From the NCBI RefSeq assembly GCF_009758175.1, contig NZ_WRPM01000080.1:1-64000 (forward strand): a stretch of DNA of 64,000 bases, read 5' to 3'. The stretch is from Nesterenkonia alkaliphila. GTDB taxonomy: Bacteria; Actinomycetota; Actinomycetes; Actinomycetales; Micrococcaceae. The translations under genes and the position numbers were made by a program. The notes under the pieces are model-generated. The model saw nothing but the letters and a program-made list of their open reading frames with translations. It had not been told where the DNA came from and did no database searches. This document shows, one piece after another, positions 34,553 to 44,037 of the stretch. Positions within the stretch are counted from its first letter, which is position 1, and every line of letters begins with the position of its first letter.

Positions 34553-37500
34553 ATGAGCAGCCCCGCAGCCCCGCAGACCGCCCCTGAAGATCTGAGCAGG
34601 CTCTCCGATGCCGCCGTGGAGAAGGTGGCCCAGTGGTTGAAGAAGACCGAGGCCGCCGGGATCAAACCGCACAAATCCGCCAAGACCCTCTCCGCAGTGC
34701 TCTCCCATCCCACCGGATTGGACTTCACCGTGGGCTTCGTGGACCGGGTGATCCGCACTGAGGACACCAAGGCCGCCGCCAAAGCGCTCAGTGAAATCGG
34801 GGAACTGGCGCCGGACACGCTGGAGGCCCTTGAGCTCGCCCAGATCCGCACCGGCTCCGCAGTGGGCAGGCTGGCCCCCGGCGTCGTCGTACCCGCCGCC
34901 CGGAGGCGGATGCGCTCCATGGTGGGCCATATGGTGGTCGATGCCCGGGACAAGCAGTTCGGCAAAGCGGTCAAGGAGATCAAAAAGCAGGGCAATCGGC
35001 TGAACATCAACCTGCTCGGTGAGGCGGTGCTCGGCGAACAGGAGGCCGATAAGCACCTGGCCGATACCTACCGGCTGCTGCGCCGGGAGGATGTGGACTA
35101 CGTCTCCATCAAGGTCTCCTCAATCGCCAGCCAGATCTCCATGTGGGGCTTCGAGGACACGGTGGACTATGTGGTCCAACGGCTCATCCCGCTCTACCAG
35201 GAGGCGGCCAAAGCCCCGGCTGGGACCAAGTTCATCAATCTGGACATGGAGGAGTACCGGGATCTGCGGCTGACCATCGCCGTGTTCAAACGGCTGCTCT
35301 CGCTGCCTGAGACCAAGAACTATGAGGCCGGGATCGTCATCCAGGCCTATCTTCCGGATGCCCTGGCCTCAGTCCAGGAACTCACCGAGTTCGCCAACGC
35401 CCGGGTGGATGCCGGGGGCGCGGGCATTAAGATCCGCCTGGTCAAGGGCGCCAACTTGGCCATGGAACGGGTGCACGCCGATATCCACGACTGGCCGGTG
35501 GTCACCTGCGCCTCCAAACAGGCCACCGATGCCAACTACAAACTGGTGCTGCACTGGCTGCTGAGAGAACAGCGGATGCGCGGAGTCCGCCTTGGCGTGG
35601 CGGGGCAGAACCTCTTCGACATCGCTTTTGCGCACCTGCTGGGGGTCTCCCGCGGAGTCACTGACCGCCTGGAGTTCGAGATGCTGCAGGGCATGGCCGC
35701 CGAACAGCAGCAGACCATCCGCGAGGATGTGGGCCAGCTGCTGCTCTACGTGCCTGCAGTCCGGCCCGAGGAGTTTGATGTGGCAGTCTCCTACCTGGTG
35801 CGCCGGCTGGAGGAGAACGCCGCGGCCGAGAACTTCATGTCCGGGATCTTCGACCTGACCCCCGGTTCTGAGGTCTTCACCCGGGAGGAGGCCCGGTTCC
35901 GCGCTTCGGTGGCTGAACTGGAACAGCTGGTGGAGGAGTACAGCAGCGGGACAGACAACGACGACGCCGCTGCAGCACCTGCCCCCAGCCACTCCCAGGA
36001 CCGGCTCGCCGGCGAGGCTCAGGAGCCGGGCGACTACAGTGCGGGGATCCCCGAATTCCGCAATGAGCCCGATACCAACCCGGCCCTGGAGGCCAACCAG
36101 CGCTGGACTGAGCAGGTGATCGCCCGGGCCACCCCCGAATGGCTGGCTGAACAGGCACTGCCCGAGCAGCTGGCGGCCGCCGAGGTAGACCCCCTGGTGG
36201 AGTCGATGCGAGCCGCCGCTGCGGAATGGGCCGGGCGTCCGGGAGCCGAGCGTGCCGCCATCCTCTACCGCGCCGCTGACATCATGGCCGCCCGACGCGG
36301 GCATCTGGCCTCTGTGGCAGCCGCTGAGGTGGGCAAGGCCGTGGCCCAGTCCGATCCGGAGATATCCGAGGCCATCGACTTCCTGCGCTACTACGCGCAC
36401 TCCGCGCTCGCCCTGGAGGATGTCGAACACGCCGAGTTCAGCCCTGACCGGCTGGTGATGATCACCCCGCCGTGGAACTTCCCGCTGGCCATCCCCACCG
36501 GAGGCACCGCAGCAGCTCTGGCCGCCGGGGCCGCGGTGATCCACAAGCCCTCCAATCCCACCCCGCACTGCTCCATGGCGCTGCTGGAGTGCCTTTGGGA
36601 TGCCGGGGTGCCCCGCGAGGTGCTGCACGGCATCTACCCGGATGAGCGGGAGACCGGCCGCAGGCTCATCTCCCACCCCGGGGTGGACCGCATCATCCTC
36701 ACCGGTGCCTCCGAGACCGCAGCGATGTTCCGCTCCTGGAAGCCGGAGCTGACCATCAACGCCGAGACCTCCGGCAAGGACGCGATGATCATCACCCCAG
36801 CGGCAGACCGCGACCTGGCCGTCTCCGACCTGGTCAGCTCCGCCTTCGGGCACGCCGGGCAGAAGTGCTCAGCGGCCTCATTGGGCATTCTGGTGGGCAG
36901 TGTGTACAGCTCCGAACGGTTCCGGCGCCAACTGGTGGATGCGGCGTCGTCGTTGGTGGTGGACTGGCCGCAGAACCTCTCCGCCACGGTGGGGCCGCTG
37001 ACTGAGCAGCCCTCCGAGAAGCTGCGGCGCGCCCTGACCACCCTTGAGCCCGGCGAGGAGTGGCTGCTGGAGCCCAAGCAGCTCGACGACACCGGCCGGC
37101 TCTGGAGCCCGGGCATCAAGACCGGGGTCAAGCCCGGCAGCTTCTTCCACCTCACCGAAGTCTTCGGCCCCGTGCTGGGGCTGATGCAGGCCAAGGACCT
37201 GGAGGCTGCCATCGAATACCAGAACCAGACCGAGTTCGGCCTCACCGGTGGCATCCACTCCCTGGAGGCCGAGGAGGTCAGCCAGTGGTTGGAGCAGGTG
37301 CAGGTGGGCAACGCCTACGTCAACCGGGGCATCACCGGCGCGATCGTGCAGCGCCAGCCCTTCGGCGGCTGGAAGGCCTCTTCAGTGGGGTTGGGCTCCA
37401 AGGCCGGCGGACCCAACTATGTGATGCTCTTCGGCACCTGGCAGGATCAGCCGAACCCGGCTCGAGCCGCCCTGCCGCGCACCGCCAATGAGCAGGTGGC

Positions 37501-38116
37501 CCGGCTGCTGGAGGCGGTGGAGTCCAAGGGTCTGCTCGGCGATGAGCAGCTGGAGTGGCTCCAGCTGGCCGTGGCCGACGACGCCGCCTGGTGGGATAAG
37601 GAGTTCGGAGTAGCCAAGGACCCCACCGGTCTGCGCTCCGAGGCCAATATCTTCCGTTATCTGCCTGAGCAGGTGCTGCTGCGGGTCAGCGCCGATGCGC
37701 GCCCGGAGCATGTGCTGCGCGCCGGGGCTGCCGCCCTGGCCGCCGGCTCCCCGGCTGCACTCTCCGCCGCTCCCGGGCTCAGCAGGGTGACCAAGAAGGC
37801 TCTCGGGCTGCTGGGTGACCTTCTGGGCAAGCCGGTCAAGGAGGACGACGACGCCTTCGCCTCAGCCCTGGCGGCCGGACGTCATGACGCGCCTGCTGGC
37901 GGGATCCGGGTCCGGGTGATCGGCAGCCTCACCTCCCAGGTCTGGGAGGCCACCGCGCCGCGCCCGGCTGTGGCCCTGCTGGATGACCCAGTGACCGCCT
38001 CAGGCCGGGTGGAGCTGCGCTACTGGGTGAAGGAGCAGTCCATCTCGATGACCCTGCACCGCTTCGGCAACCCGAGTCCGCGCTTCCACGAACTCGCGGC
38101 TCAGCTCAAAGCCTGA
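34553..38116 (+). CDS. putA: Bifunctional proline dehydrogenase / 1-pyrroline-5-carboxylate dehydrogenase (PutA)
   Basis: 1187 residues. The proline dehydrogenase (FAD) domain spans residues ~60-450 (RLNINLLGEAVLGEQEA, KVSSIASQISMW, RLVKGANLAMERV). The P5C dehydrogenase domain spans ~540-1000 (TPPWNFPLAIPTGG, NAETSGKDAMII with general-base Glu, AGQKCSAASLGI with nucleophile Cys, PFGGWKASSVG). A C-terminal domain of ~180 residues follows. It oxidises proline to glutamate with substrate channelling. The N-terminal ribbon-helix-helix DNA-binding domain of E. coli PutA is absent, so it is not its own repressor; the divergent LysR gene fits that role. GGAGAGGA lies eight nt before the ATG. A linker at ~460-500 is low-complexity. 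Confidence 0.95.
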   Translation: MSSPAAPQTAPEDLSRLSDAAVEKVAQWLKKTEAAGIKPHKSAKTLSAVLSHPTGLDFTVGFVDRVIRTEDTKAAAKALSEIGELAPDTLEALELAQIRTGSAVGRLAPGVVVPAARRRMRSMVGHMVVDARDKQFGKAVKEIKKQGNRLNINLLGEAVLGEQEADKHLADTYRLLRREDVDYVSIKVSSIASQISMWGFEDTVDYVVQRLIPLYQEAAKAPAGTKFINLDMEEYRDLRLTIAVFKRLLSLPETKNYEAGIVIQAYLPDALASVQELTEFANARVDAGGAGIKIRLVKGANLAMERVHADIHDWPVVTCASKQATDANYKLVLHWLLREQRMRGVRLGVAGQNLFDIAFAHLLGVSRGVTDRLEFEMLQGMAAEQQQTIREDVGQLLLYVPAVRPEEFDVAVSYLVRRLEENAAAENFMSGIFDLTPGSEVFTREEARFRASVAELEQLVEEYSSGTDNDDAAAAPAPSHSQDRLAGEAQEPGDYSAGIPEFRNEPDTNPALEANQRWTEQVIARATPEWLAEQALPEQLAAAEVDPLVESMRAAAAEWAGRPGAERAAILYRAADIMAARRGHLASVAAAEVGKAVAQSDPEISEAIDFLRYYAHSALALEDVEHAEFSPDRLVMITPPWNFPLAIPTGGTAAALAAGAAVIHKPSNPTPHCSMALLECLWDAGVPREVLHGIYPDERETGRRLISHPGVDRIILTGASETAAMFRSWKPELTINAETSGKDAMIITPAADRDLAVSDLVSSAFGHAGQKCSAASLGILVGSVYSSERFRRQLVDAASSLVVDWPQNLSATVGPLTEQPSEKLRRALTTLEPGEEWLLEPKQLDDTGRLWSPGIKTGVKPGSFFHLTEVFGPVLGLMQAKDLEAAIEYQNQTEFGLTGGIHSLEAEEVSQWLEQVQVGNAYVNRGITGAIVQRQPFGGWKASSVGLGSKAGGPNYVMLFGTWQDQPNPARAALPRTANEQVARLLEAVESKGLLGDEQLEWLQLAVADDAAWWDKEFGVAKDPTGLRSEANIFRYLPEQVLLRVSADARPEHVLRAGAAALAAGSPAALSAAPGLSRVTKKALGLLGDLLGKPVKEDDDAFASALAAGRHDAPAGGIRVRVIGSLTSQVWEATAPRPAVALLDDPVTASGRVELRYWVKEQSISMTLHRFGNPSPRFHELAAQLKA

Positions 38117-38215
38117 GCCTCAGCCCAGCCGCCGGACAATGAGCACGGGGTCCTTCTAGCCAGTACGCTGTGCATGAATAATCGCCTAAGCCGTTGCGCG
38201 AGAAAGAGTGCGTGA

Positions 38216-39703
38216 GTGTCCGATCTGCTGCTCAAAGATGCTGTGATCGCGTCCCCCGGTGCAGCTGCGGGGACCGAGGCCGCGGTGGATGTACTGGTCT
38301 CCGGCGGCGTCGTCGTCGCGATCTCTGACCCCGGCCAGCAGCCGAACAGTGCCGCCGAGGTGGTGGACCTAGCGGGGCGCTGGCTGATTCCTGGGCTGTG
38401 GGACCATCATGTGCACTTCACCCAGTGGGTGATCCGCCGGCAGCGCATTGACCTGACCCATACCGGCAGTGCCGCAGAGGTGCTGGGCTTGGCGCGTCAG
38501 GCAGTGCAGCGGACTCCGGCGGGGAAGACGGTGGTGGGTTTCGGATTCCGTGATGGCCTCTGGCCCCGGCCGGCCCGACTCAGCGAGCTCGACGCAGCCA
38601 CTGGTGATCACCCGGTGGCGCTGATTGCCGGTGACCTGCACTGTATGTGGCTGAACTCTGCGGCCCAGCAGCTGGTGGGAGTGCGGACTGATGAGACCGG
38701 AATCCTGCGCGAAGCAGAGTCCTTTGCTGTGATGGACCGTTTCGGTGACCCTGCCGATCTGACACTGCAGGATTACCAGGATGCTGCCCAGGCTGCCGCA
38801 GCTCGCGGAACCGTGGGGGTGGTGGACTTCGAGAACGCCGATAACACGGCACTATGGCCCTACCGAGTGGCCCAGGGTGTGAACCAACTCCGGGTGGAAG
38901 CCGCAGTGTGGCCCGACTACCTGGCCCAGACTGTGGATGCGGGTCTGCGGACCGGACAGCAGCTAGACGATTCCGGACTGGTGCGGGTGGGGCCCCTAAA
39001 GGTGATCTCGGACGGTTCGCTGAACACCAGAACCGCCTGGTGCTGGGAGCCTTATTCGGGATTGGACTCTTCGCTCCCTGATGCCTGCGGAGGGCCAACG
39101 GTGCCGCCCCAGCAGGTGCGAGAACTGATGCGCACCGCCAGAGATGCCGGCATCGACGCGGCCATCCACGCCATCGGTGACCGTGCCAACACGGAGATAC
39201 TGGACATCTTCGAAGAACTCAGCATGCGTGGCAGCATCGAACACGCACAGCTGCTTCGCTGGGAGGATGTTGAACGCTTCGCCCGCCTCGGCGTCACCGC
39301 CAGCGTGCAGCCGGAACATGCCATGGATGACCGCGACGTGGCGGAGGTGTACTGGCCCGGGCGCACCGACCGGAGCTTTCCGCTGCGCAGTCTTGAGGAA
39401 GCGGGGGTGGCCCTGCGCTTCGGCTCTGATGCCCCGGTAGCGCCTTTGGATCCCTGGCTGGCGGTTGCAGCAGCGGTCAGTCGCAGCCGGGACGGCCGCG
39501 ACCCCTGGCATCCCGAGCAGCGCATCGCCGTGGGCGCGGCACTTGCCGCCAGCTCCGGCGGACGCACTGAAGTCAGCGTGGGCGGACCAGCTGACCTGGC
39601 GGTGCTGGAGCGGAATCCTTACTTATCCACAGGGGATCAGCTGCGGAGCATGCCCGTGGCCGCCACTCTGCTGGCTGGACGCTTCACCCACCGCGCACTG
39701 TAG
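38216..39703 (+). CDS. YtcJ-like amidohydrolase (Amidohydro_3 family)
   Basis: 495 residues. Metal-binding amidohydrolase motifs: LIPGLWDHHVHF (HxH), HAIGDRAN (His), SIEHAQLL (His) and RFGSDAPVAPLDPW (Asp). The large insert domain and LKVISDGSLNTRTAWC are typical for YtcJ-like enzymes. Substrate is unknown; relatives hydrolyse N-acyl or cyclic amides. GTG start at 38216. It sits between putA and a TetR regulator with no obvious partner; the upstream ~100 bp show no hairpin I can support. Confidence 0.85.
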   Translation: MSDLLLKDAVIASPGAAAGTEAAVDVLVSGGVVVAISDPGQQPNSAAEVVDLAGRWLIPGLWDHHVHFTQWVIRRQRIDLTHTGSAAEVLGLARQAVQRTPAGKTVVGFGFRDGLWPRPARLSELDAATGDHPVALIAGDLHCMWLNSAAQQLVGVRTDETGILREAESFAVMDRFGDPADLTLQDYQDAAQAAAARGTVGVVDFENADNTALWPYRVAQGVNQLRVEAAVWPDYLAQTVDAGLRTGQQLDDSGLVRVGPLKVISDGSLNTRTAWCWEPYSGLDSSLPDACGGPTVPPQQVRELMRTARDAGIDAAIHAIGDRANTEILDIFEELSMRGSIEHAQLLRWEDVERFARLGVTASVQPEHAMDDRDVAEVYWPGRTDRSFPLRSLEEAGVALRFGSDAPVAPLDPWLAVAAAVSRSRDGRDPWHPEQRIAVGAALAASSGGRTEVSVGGPADLAVLERNPYLSTGDQLRSMPVAATLLAGRFTHRAL

Positions 39704-39755
39704 GGCCATCCTGCTGCTGAATTGAAGGCGTGGGCTGCCACATTTCCGCTGCGAG

Positions 39756-39800
39756 TTGCACCTGAGTAGAGCATAAGCTCTAATTGGAGCGTGAACTCTA
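39756..39800 (+). promoter_or_regulatory. Promoter with two palindromic operators for the TetR/Acg pair
   Basis: TTGCAC (39756-39761), a 17-bp spacer and TCTAAT (39779-39784) form a good promoter whose start would fall at the GTG 39791. The perfect palindrome TAGAGC-ATAA-GCTCTA (39767-39782) overlaps the -10, and a degenerate copy TGGAGC-GTGA-ACTCTA (39785-39800) overlaps the start codon. Spacing is 18 bp centre to centre, as expected for two TetR dimers repressing their own gene. Confidence 0.7.
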
Positions 39801-40525
39801 ACTCGGCAAGCCTGGGCTCCCAGAACCCCGCTCCTGAACACTCTGAATCCTCACTGCCCGCCTTACACGCCGCGCGCTCGGGGAACCGAAGAAGCACTCG
39901 ATCTGAGGCCACAAGAACCCACATCCTGAATACCGCAAGAAACCTGTTCAACGAGTACGGCACCGCGGCCGTCAGCACCAACCGGATTGCCGCTGAGCTC
40001 GGCATGAGTCCCGGGAACCTCTACTACCACTACGCCGGCAAGCGGGACATCATCCGGGACCTGCTCGCCGAGATGATCGCTCAATACGCCCAGCACTGGG
40101 AGCAGGGTGGCGCGGGGGACCAGGTGCCGGGGCTCGATCACCTCCGTCAGGGAATGCTGCACGGCAGCGAACTGGCGTGGCGATACCGGTTCTTCGGGCG
40201 CGAGCTGGTGGCACTGTTGCGCGCAGACGCCGAGTTGGCAACCGCCTACCGTCAGGCCTACCAGCACCGGATGGCCCAGTGGTCTGCGGCCGCGGAGCAG
40301 CTGGTCCAACTGGGGCTGCTGCAACCGCAGTCCCCCTTGCCGGATCTCACGGCAGCAGTCTGGTTGGTCACCGAGAACTGGTTCACCTTCCTGGAGATCA
40401 CCGGCGAGGCCGACCGCCCGGACAAGGTCTCGCGCCAGCTCGAGGTTGTCTACGCCGTCCTTGAGCCTCACCTGACACCGGCGGCCCGTCAGCTCTGGAA
40501 GGACCGAGATCGCGATGAAGCATGA
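39791..40525 (+). CDS. TetR-family transcriptional regulator
   Basis: 244 residues. After a flexible N-terminus of ~37 residues comes the TetR helix-turn-helix: THILNTARNLFNEYGTAAVS then TNRIAAELGMSPGNLYYHY. The C-terminal ligand domain (helices 4-9) is typical in length. The GTG coincides with the predicted transcription start, so the message is leaderless. It overlaps the next gene by 11 nt, so the two are one operon, and twin palindromes at the promoter indicate autoregulation. The effector is probably a substrate of, or signal related to, the downstream oxidoreductase. Confidence 0.85.
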   Translation: MNSNSASLGSQNPAPEHSESSLPALHAARSGNRRSTRSEATRTHILNTARNLFNEYGTAAVSTNRIAAELGMSPGNLYYHYAGKRDIIRDLLAEMIAQYAQHWEQGGAGDQVPGLDHLRQGMLHGSELAWRYRFFGRELVALLRADAELATAYRQAYQHRMAQWSAAAEQLVQLGLLQPQSPLPDLTAAVWLVTENWFTFLEITGEADRPDKVSRQLEVVYAVLEPHLTPAARQLWKDRDRDEA

Positions 40526-41717
40526 AACCCAGGGGCAGGATGGTGCAGAGAGCGCCCGGCGCCTCTCTCGCAGGAGTCTGCTGAAACTGGCCGGCGGGGG
40601 TGCGGGTTTACTCGCCCTGGCGGGATCTGGTGCCATCACGTGGCGCGCAGTTGACAATGGTGTATTCGCCGAGGGATCCGGGCCCGCCTACGAGCCGTGG
40701 AACCTTCCAGTTCCCACCGGGCGGGCAGATTTGGTGCGCGCGGCCATCCTCGCGGCCAATGCACACAACACTCAGCCGTGGATCTTCCGAGTGGCGGAGA
40801 GCTACATCGACCTCTTCGCCGATCCAACCCGGACGATCGGGACCATTGACCCGCTGCTCCGGGAGCAACAGCTCTCGCTGGGCTGCGCCCTGGAGAACCT
40901 GCTGATCGCGGCACCAGCCCTAGGTCTGCATGCCGCCGCGGAGCTCGCACCGGACCCAAATGACCGTGGACATATCGCGCATATTGAGCTGCGCGAAGCC
41001 TCCCGGGAAGCCTCTGCGCTCTATGACGCGATTCCTCTGCGGCATACTGACCGTGCCGCATACCGCACTGACCGCGCCGTACCCCGAGAGACCCTGGACC
41101 GCTACCGCAGGGCCGCCGAGGATCACGGCGTCTCACTGGTGTGGTTGAGCGACCCCGAGGCCAGGCACGCCTTCAGTGACGCTACCGTCAGGGCCACCGA
41201 GGCGATTATTGCAGATCCGGACCAGGCTGCCGATGACTACCGGTGGTATCGCGCGGACTGGCAGGAGATCCAGACCCTGCGCGACGGCGTCACCATCGAT
41301 GCCTCCGGGCAGCCGGCACTGATCCGCGGCGCTGCCAAGATCCTGCCCACCACTCAACAGCAGAATCACGACGGCTGGCTGCGCGGTACCCGTGACACCC
41401 AGGTCAGCACCGCCGCTGCGTTCGGGGCGCTGGTGGTGGCAGACGGGAACGATTTGGCCGACCGAGTATCCGCAGGCCGCGCCTATCAACGGCTGCACCT
41501 GAGGGCTATCGGCGACGGGCTGGCCATGCAGCCCCTGTGTCAGGTCCTCGAGCGGGCAGATCGGGAGGAATCCACCGGGATCGGCGAGGATTTCTCGCGG
41601 GAACTGGCCGGACTGTTTCCCGGGCAAGGGCGGGCGATTATGACATTCCGCATCGGATACCCCACCGTGGCCGCGCCGCCGAGCCCCCGCCGGGCGGTGG
41701 AGAAGGTTCTCATATAG
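40515..41717 (+). CDS. Acg-family FMN-binding nitroreductase-like protein with Tat-like signal
   Basis: 400 residues. The N-terminus RRSLLKLAGGGAGLLALAGSG is a twin-arginine-type export signal (first 20 residues only quoted in part: RRSLLKLAGG). The body matches Acg-type proteins: AAILAANAHNTQPWIF near residue 80, ...LRHTDRAAYR, and a C-terminal FRIGYPTVAAPPSPRR. In mycobacteria Acg (Rv2032) is an FMN-sequestering nitroreductase homologue induced by hypoxia; here export of the folded cofactor protein via Tat is plausible. It overlaps the TetR gene by 11 nt. AAGGA lies ~11 nt upstream of its ATG. Confidence 0.82.
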   Translation: MKHETQGQDGAESARRLSRRSLLKLAGGGAGLLALAGSGAITWRAVDNGVFAEGSGPAYEPWNLPVPTGRADLVRAAILAANAHNTQPWIFRVAESYIDLFADPTRTIGTIDPLLREQQLSLGCALENLLIAAPALGLHAAAELAPDPNDRGHIAHIELREASREASALYDAIPLRHTDRAAYRTDRAVPRETLDRYRRAAEDHGVSLVWLSDPEARHAFSDATVRATEAIIADPDQAADDYRWYRADWQEIQTLRDGVTIDASGQPALIRGAAKILPTTQQQNHDGWLRGTRDTQVSTAAAFGALVVADGNDLADRVSAGRAYQRLHLRAIGDGLAMQPLCQVLERADREESTGIGEDFSRELAGLFPGQGRAIMTFRIGYPTVAAPPSPRRAVEKVLI

Positions 41718-41770
41718 GCGGCACAGGATTCGCGCCGTCCCAGGCCGGACGGGCACTGAGATCTGAGCGT

Positions 41771-41799
41771 TTGCGCATTCGGTAACGCAGGAGTACCTT
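41771..41799 (+). promoter_or_regulatory. Candidate promoter of the siderophore-uptake operon
   Basis: TTGCGC (41771-41776), 17 bp, TACCTT (41794-41799). The message would have an ~75-nt leader before the GTG at 41880. I looked for an iron (DtxR/IdeR) box; only a poor half-like TACCTTAA is seen, so iron control is expected from function, not shown. Confidence 0.4.
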
Positions 41800-41879
41800 A
41801 ATTACATTCACTAAAATTCCGGCAAGCTCATGTTGCGTAATCCAGGCCGGGTGGATTCGTCGATAGTACCCGAGGAACC

Positions 41880-42953
41880 GTGACCGCTCAGACCCTTCCC
41901 GCGCGCGCCGATGCTGCGCAGCTGCCCCTGGCATCAGCCGGTGCGCGGCGGCTGTTCGTGGTCGCATCAGGTCTGCTGCTTCTGCTGGGACTGAGCTGGA
42001 TGAGTCTTTTTGTGGGTTCTGGAGATATCTCGGCAGGCACCGTCAGTGACACGCTGAGCCGATGGGCCGCAGGTGATCTGCCCGTAGGCGCCCGGAACAC
42101 CACGGAGCTCCTGATCCTGGAACGGCGCCTCCCGCGCACTGTGCTGGCCATCGTCGTAGGCGCAGCCCTGGGGCTGGCTGGTGTGCTGATGCAGGCGCTG
42201 ACCCGCAACCCGCTGGCGGATCCCGGCTTGCTCGGGGTCAACGCCGGAGCATATGCAGCAGTGGTCCTCGGTTCTGCGGCCATGGGAGTGACCATCGGTT
42301 TGGCCCACGTCTGGCTGGCCATTGCTGGTGCGCTCATCACTGCCGTGGCGGTCTACGTGATCGGCACCAGCGGTTATTCCGGCAGCAGATCGGCCAAGCT
42401 GATCCTCACCGGCGTGGCCATCGGGGCAGTGCTGAGCGGGCTCAGCTACGCGGTCACCCTGGCGATGCCCACCGTCTTCGACCGAGTGCGGTTCTGGTCC
42501 GCAGGCTCCCTGCAGGGGCGCAGCTGGGATGAGCTCAACGCCGTGCTGCCCTTCATGATTCTCGGCGCACTGATCGCAGCACTGCTGCCGCGGGCACTGA
42601 ATGCGCTTTCCCTGGGTGACGACGCCGCTATCGCGCTGGGTGCCCGTCCCGGCCGGACCCGGGTGGCGGGACTGGCAGCAGTAACACTGCTCTGTGGTGC
42701 AGCCACAGCGGCAGCTGGGCCGCTGAGCTTTATCGGACTGATGGTGCCGCACGCGCTGCGGATGCTGCTGGGCCCGGATCACCGCTGGCTGATTCCGCTG
42801 AGCCTGCTCGCCGCACCGGCGCTGGTGCTCGCCGCGGACATCCTGGCCCGGTTGGTGGTGGACTCCGAACTTCCTGCTGGTGTGGTCACCGCCTTCCTCG
42901 GCGCCCCCGTGCTGATCCTGCTGACCCGCCGAAGGGCGGTGAGAGCCCTGTGA
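41880..42953 (+). CDS. Iron-siderophore ABC transporter permease (FecCD family), first subunit
   Basis: 357 residues, about ten membrane helices. Conserved FecCD segments: RLPRTVLAIVVGAALGLAGVLMQ, TRNPLADPGLLGVNAG and GPLSFIGLMVPHALRML. It forms the membrane pore together with the second permease, whose GTG overlaps its stop (GTGA at 42950-42953). GAGGA precedes the GTG start. First gene of a five-gene operon (two permeases, ATPase, binding lipoprotein, siderophore-interacting protein) that covers import and iron release. Confidence 0.93.
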   Translation: MTAQTLPARADAAQLPLASAGARRLFVVASGLLLLLGLSWMSLFVGSGDISAGTVSDTLSRWAAGDLPVGARNTTELLILERRLPRTVLAIVVGAALGLAGVLMQALTRNPLADPGLLGVNAGAYAAVVLGSAAMGVTIGLAHVWLAIAGALITAVAVYVIGTSGYSGSRSAKLILTGVAIGAVLSGLSYAVTLAMPTVFDRVRFWSAGSLQGRSWDELNAVLPFMILGALIAALLPRALNALSLGDDAAIALGARPGRTRVAGLAAVTLLCGAATAAAGPLSFIGLMVPHALRMLLGPDHRWLIPLSLLAAPALVLAADILARLVVDSELPAGVVTAFLGAPVLILLTRRRAVRAL

Positions 42954-44035
42954 GCATCGACACAACGCCGCAGCTCTTCGGCCCGGGCTCGCGAACCCTG
43001 CGCCGTGGTGCCTTCAGCCTGCGCATCCAGCGCCGCAGCCTGATCGTGACCTTCCTACTGCTTATTGCGGCGCTGACAGTGGGCTGGTGGAACCTCATCA
43101 GCGGCTCCGCAATGCTGGGCGCCTCCGAGGCCCTGGCTGCACTGCTGGGCACTGCCGATGAAGGAACATCCCGAGTCATCCTGGAATGGCGGGCGCCGCG
43201 GGTGGTCTTCACACTGCTGGGCGGAGCCGCCCTTGCCCTGGCCGGCGCGGTCTTCCAATCCCAGACCCGCAACCCGCTGGGCAGCCCGGACATCATCGGT
43301 TTCTCCACCGGGGCCTATACCGGTGCATTAGTCGTAGCAGTATTGGGCCTCAGCGGTCTCTGGGCTACACCAATCGGTGCGATCCTGGGCGGGATAGTCA
43401 CCGGTGCGGCCGTGTATCTGCTGGCCTGGAAGCGCGGGGTCTCCGGGATGCGCATCATCCTGGTGGGCATTGGCGTGAGCATCTTCCTAAGTTCGCTGAA
43501 CACCTATCTGGTCACCACGCTGCGGCTGGAGGCTGCTATGGCGGTGGCCACCTGGGGTGCAGGTTCAGTCAATGACATCACCTGGTCCCATGTGCTGCCG
43601 CTGCTGGGCATTGGAGCAGTGGCCCTTCCGGTGATGCTGGCCAACGCACGGAATATGCAGCTGATGGAAATGGGCGACGACGCCGCATCAGGCTTGGGCA
43701 TCCACCTGGAACGCACCCGGCTGATCCAGTTCTTCTGCGGGATTGTGCTGGTGGCAGTGGTGACCGCTGCGGCAGGACCGATCGCCTTCATCGCCCTGGT
43801 GGCTCCCCAGCTGGCGCTGCGCCTGACCGGTGCAGCCGCCGGCTCATCCCATACCGGACAGCTCATCCCTTCAGCAGCCATGGGTGCGCTGCTGCTGACC
43901 CTCAGCGACTCGCTCGCACGCGCCCCTATGATCCCCGTCAGCCTCCCGGTAGGCGTTATCACGCTCATCCTCGGCGGGGCCTATCTTGTCTGGCTGCTGA
44001 TGAGCATGGGCCGGACCTCCAGGAAAGGAGCCTGA
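42950..44035 (+). CDS. Iron-siderophore ABC transporter permease (FecCD family), second subunit
   Basis: 361 residues, about ten membrane helices. Conserved segments RAPRVVFTLLGGAALALAGAVFQ, TRNPLGSPDIIGFSTGA and GPIAFIALVAPQLALRL match FecCD. The N-terminus is longer than that of the first subunit and basic. Stop is 2 bp before the ATPase start, and the start overlaps the preceding stop, so translation is coupled on both sides. Heterodimeric permeases of this type accept ferric siderophores or haem; the siderophore type is not deducible. Confidence 0.93.
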   Translation: MSIDTTPQLFGPGSRTLRRGAFSLRIQRRSLIVTFLLLIAALTVGWWNLISGSAMLGASEALAALLGTADEGTSRVILEWRAPRVVFTLLGGAALALAGAVFQSQTRNPLGSPDIIGFSTGAYTGALVVAVLGLSGLWATPIGAILGGIVTGAAVYLLAWKRGVSGMRIILVGIGVSIFLSSLNTYLVTTLRLEAAMAVATWGAGSVNDITWSHVLPLLGIGAVALPVMLANARNMQLMEMGDDAASGLGIHLERTRLIQFFCGIVLVAVVTAAAGPIAFIALVAPQLALRLTGAAAGSSHTGQLIPSAAMGALLLTLSDSLARAPMIPVSLPVGVITLILGGAYLVWLLMSMGRTSRKGA

Positions 44036-44037
44036 GA

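Noticed and set aside
34424-35056. Long N-terminal extension of the LysR regulator
   Set aside because: It is antisense to putA and lacks any family feature; ATG 34423 has a -10 box 7 nt upstream.
35369-36853. 494-residue open frame antisense to putA
   Set aside because: High-GC shadow frame; putA motifs are continuous on the plus strand.
41718-41879. IdeR/DtxR iron box before the siderophore operon
   Set aside because: Only a poor half-site (TACCTTAA) is seen; no 19-bp symmetrical match.
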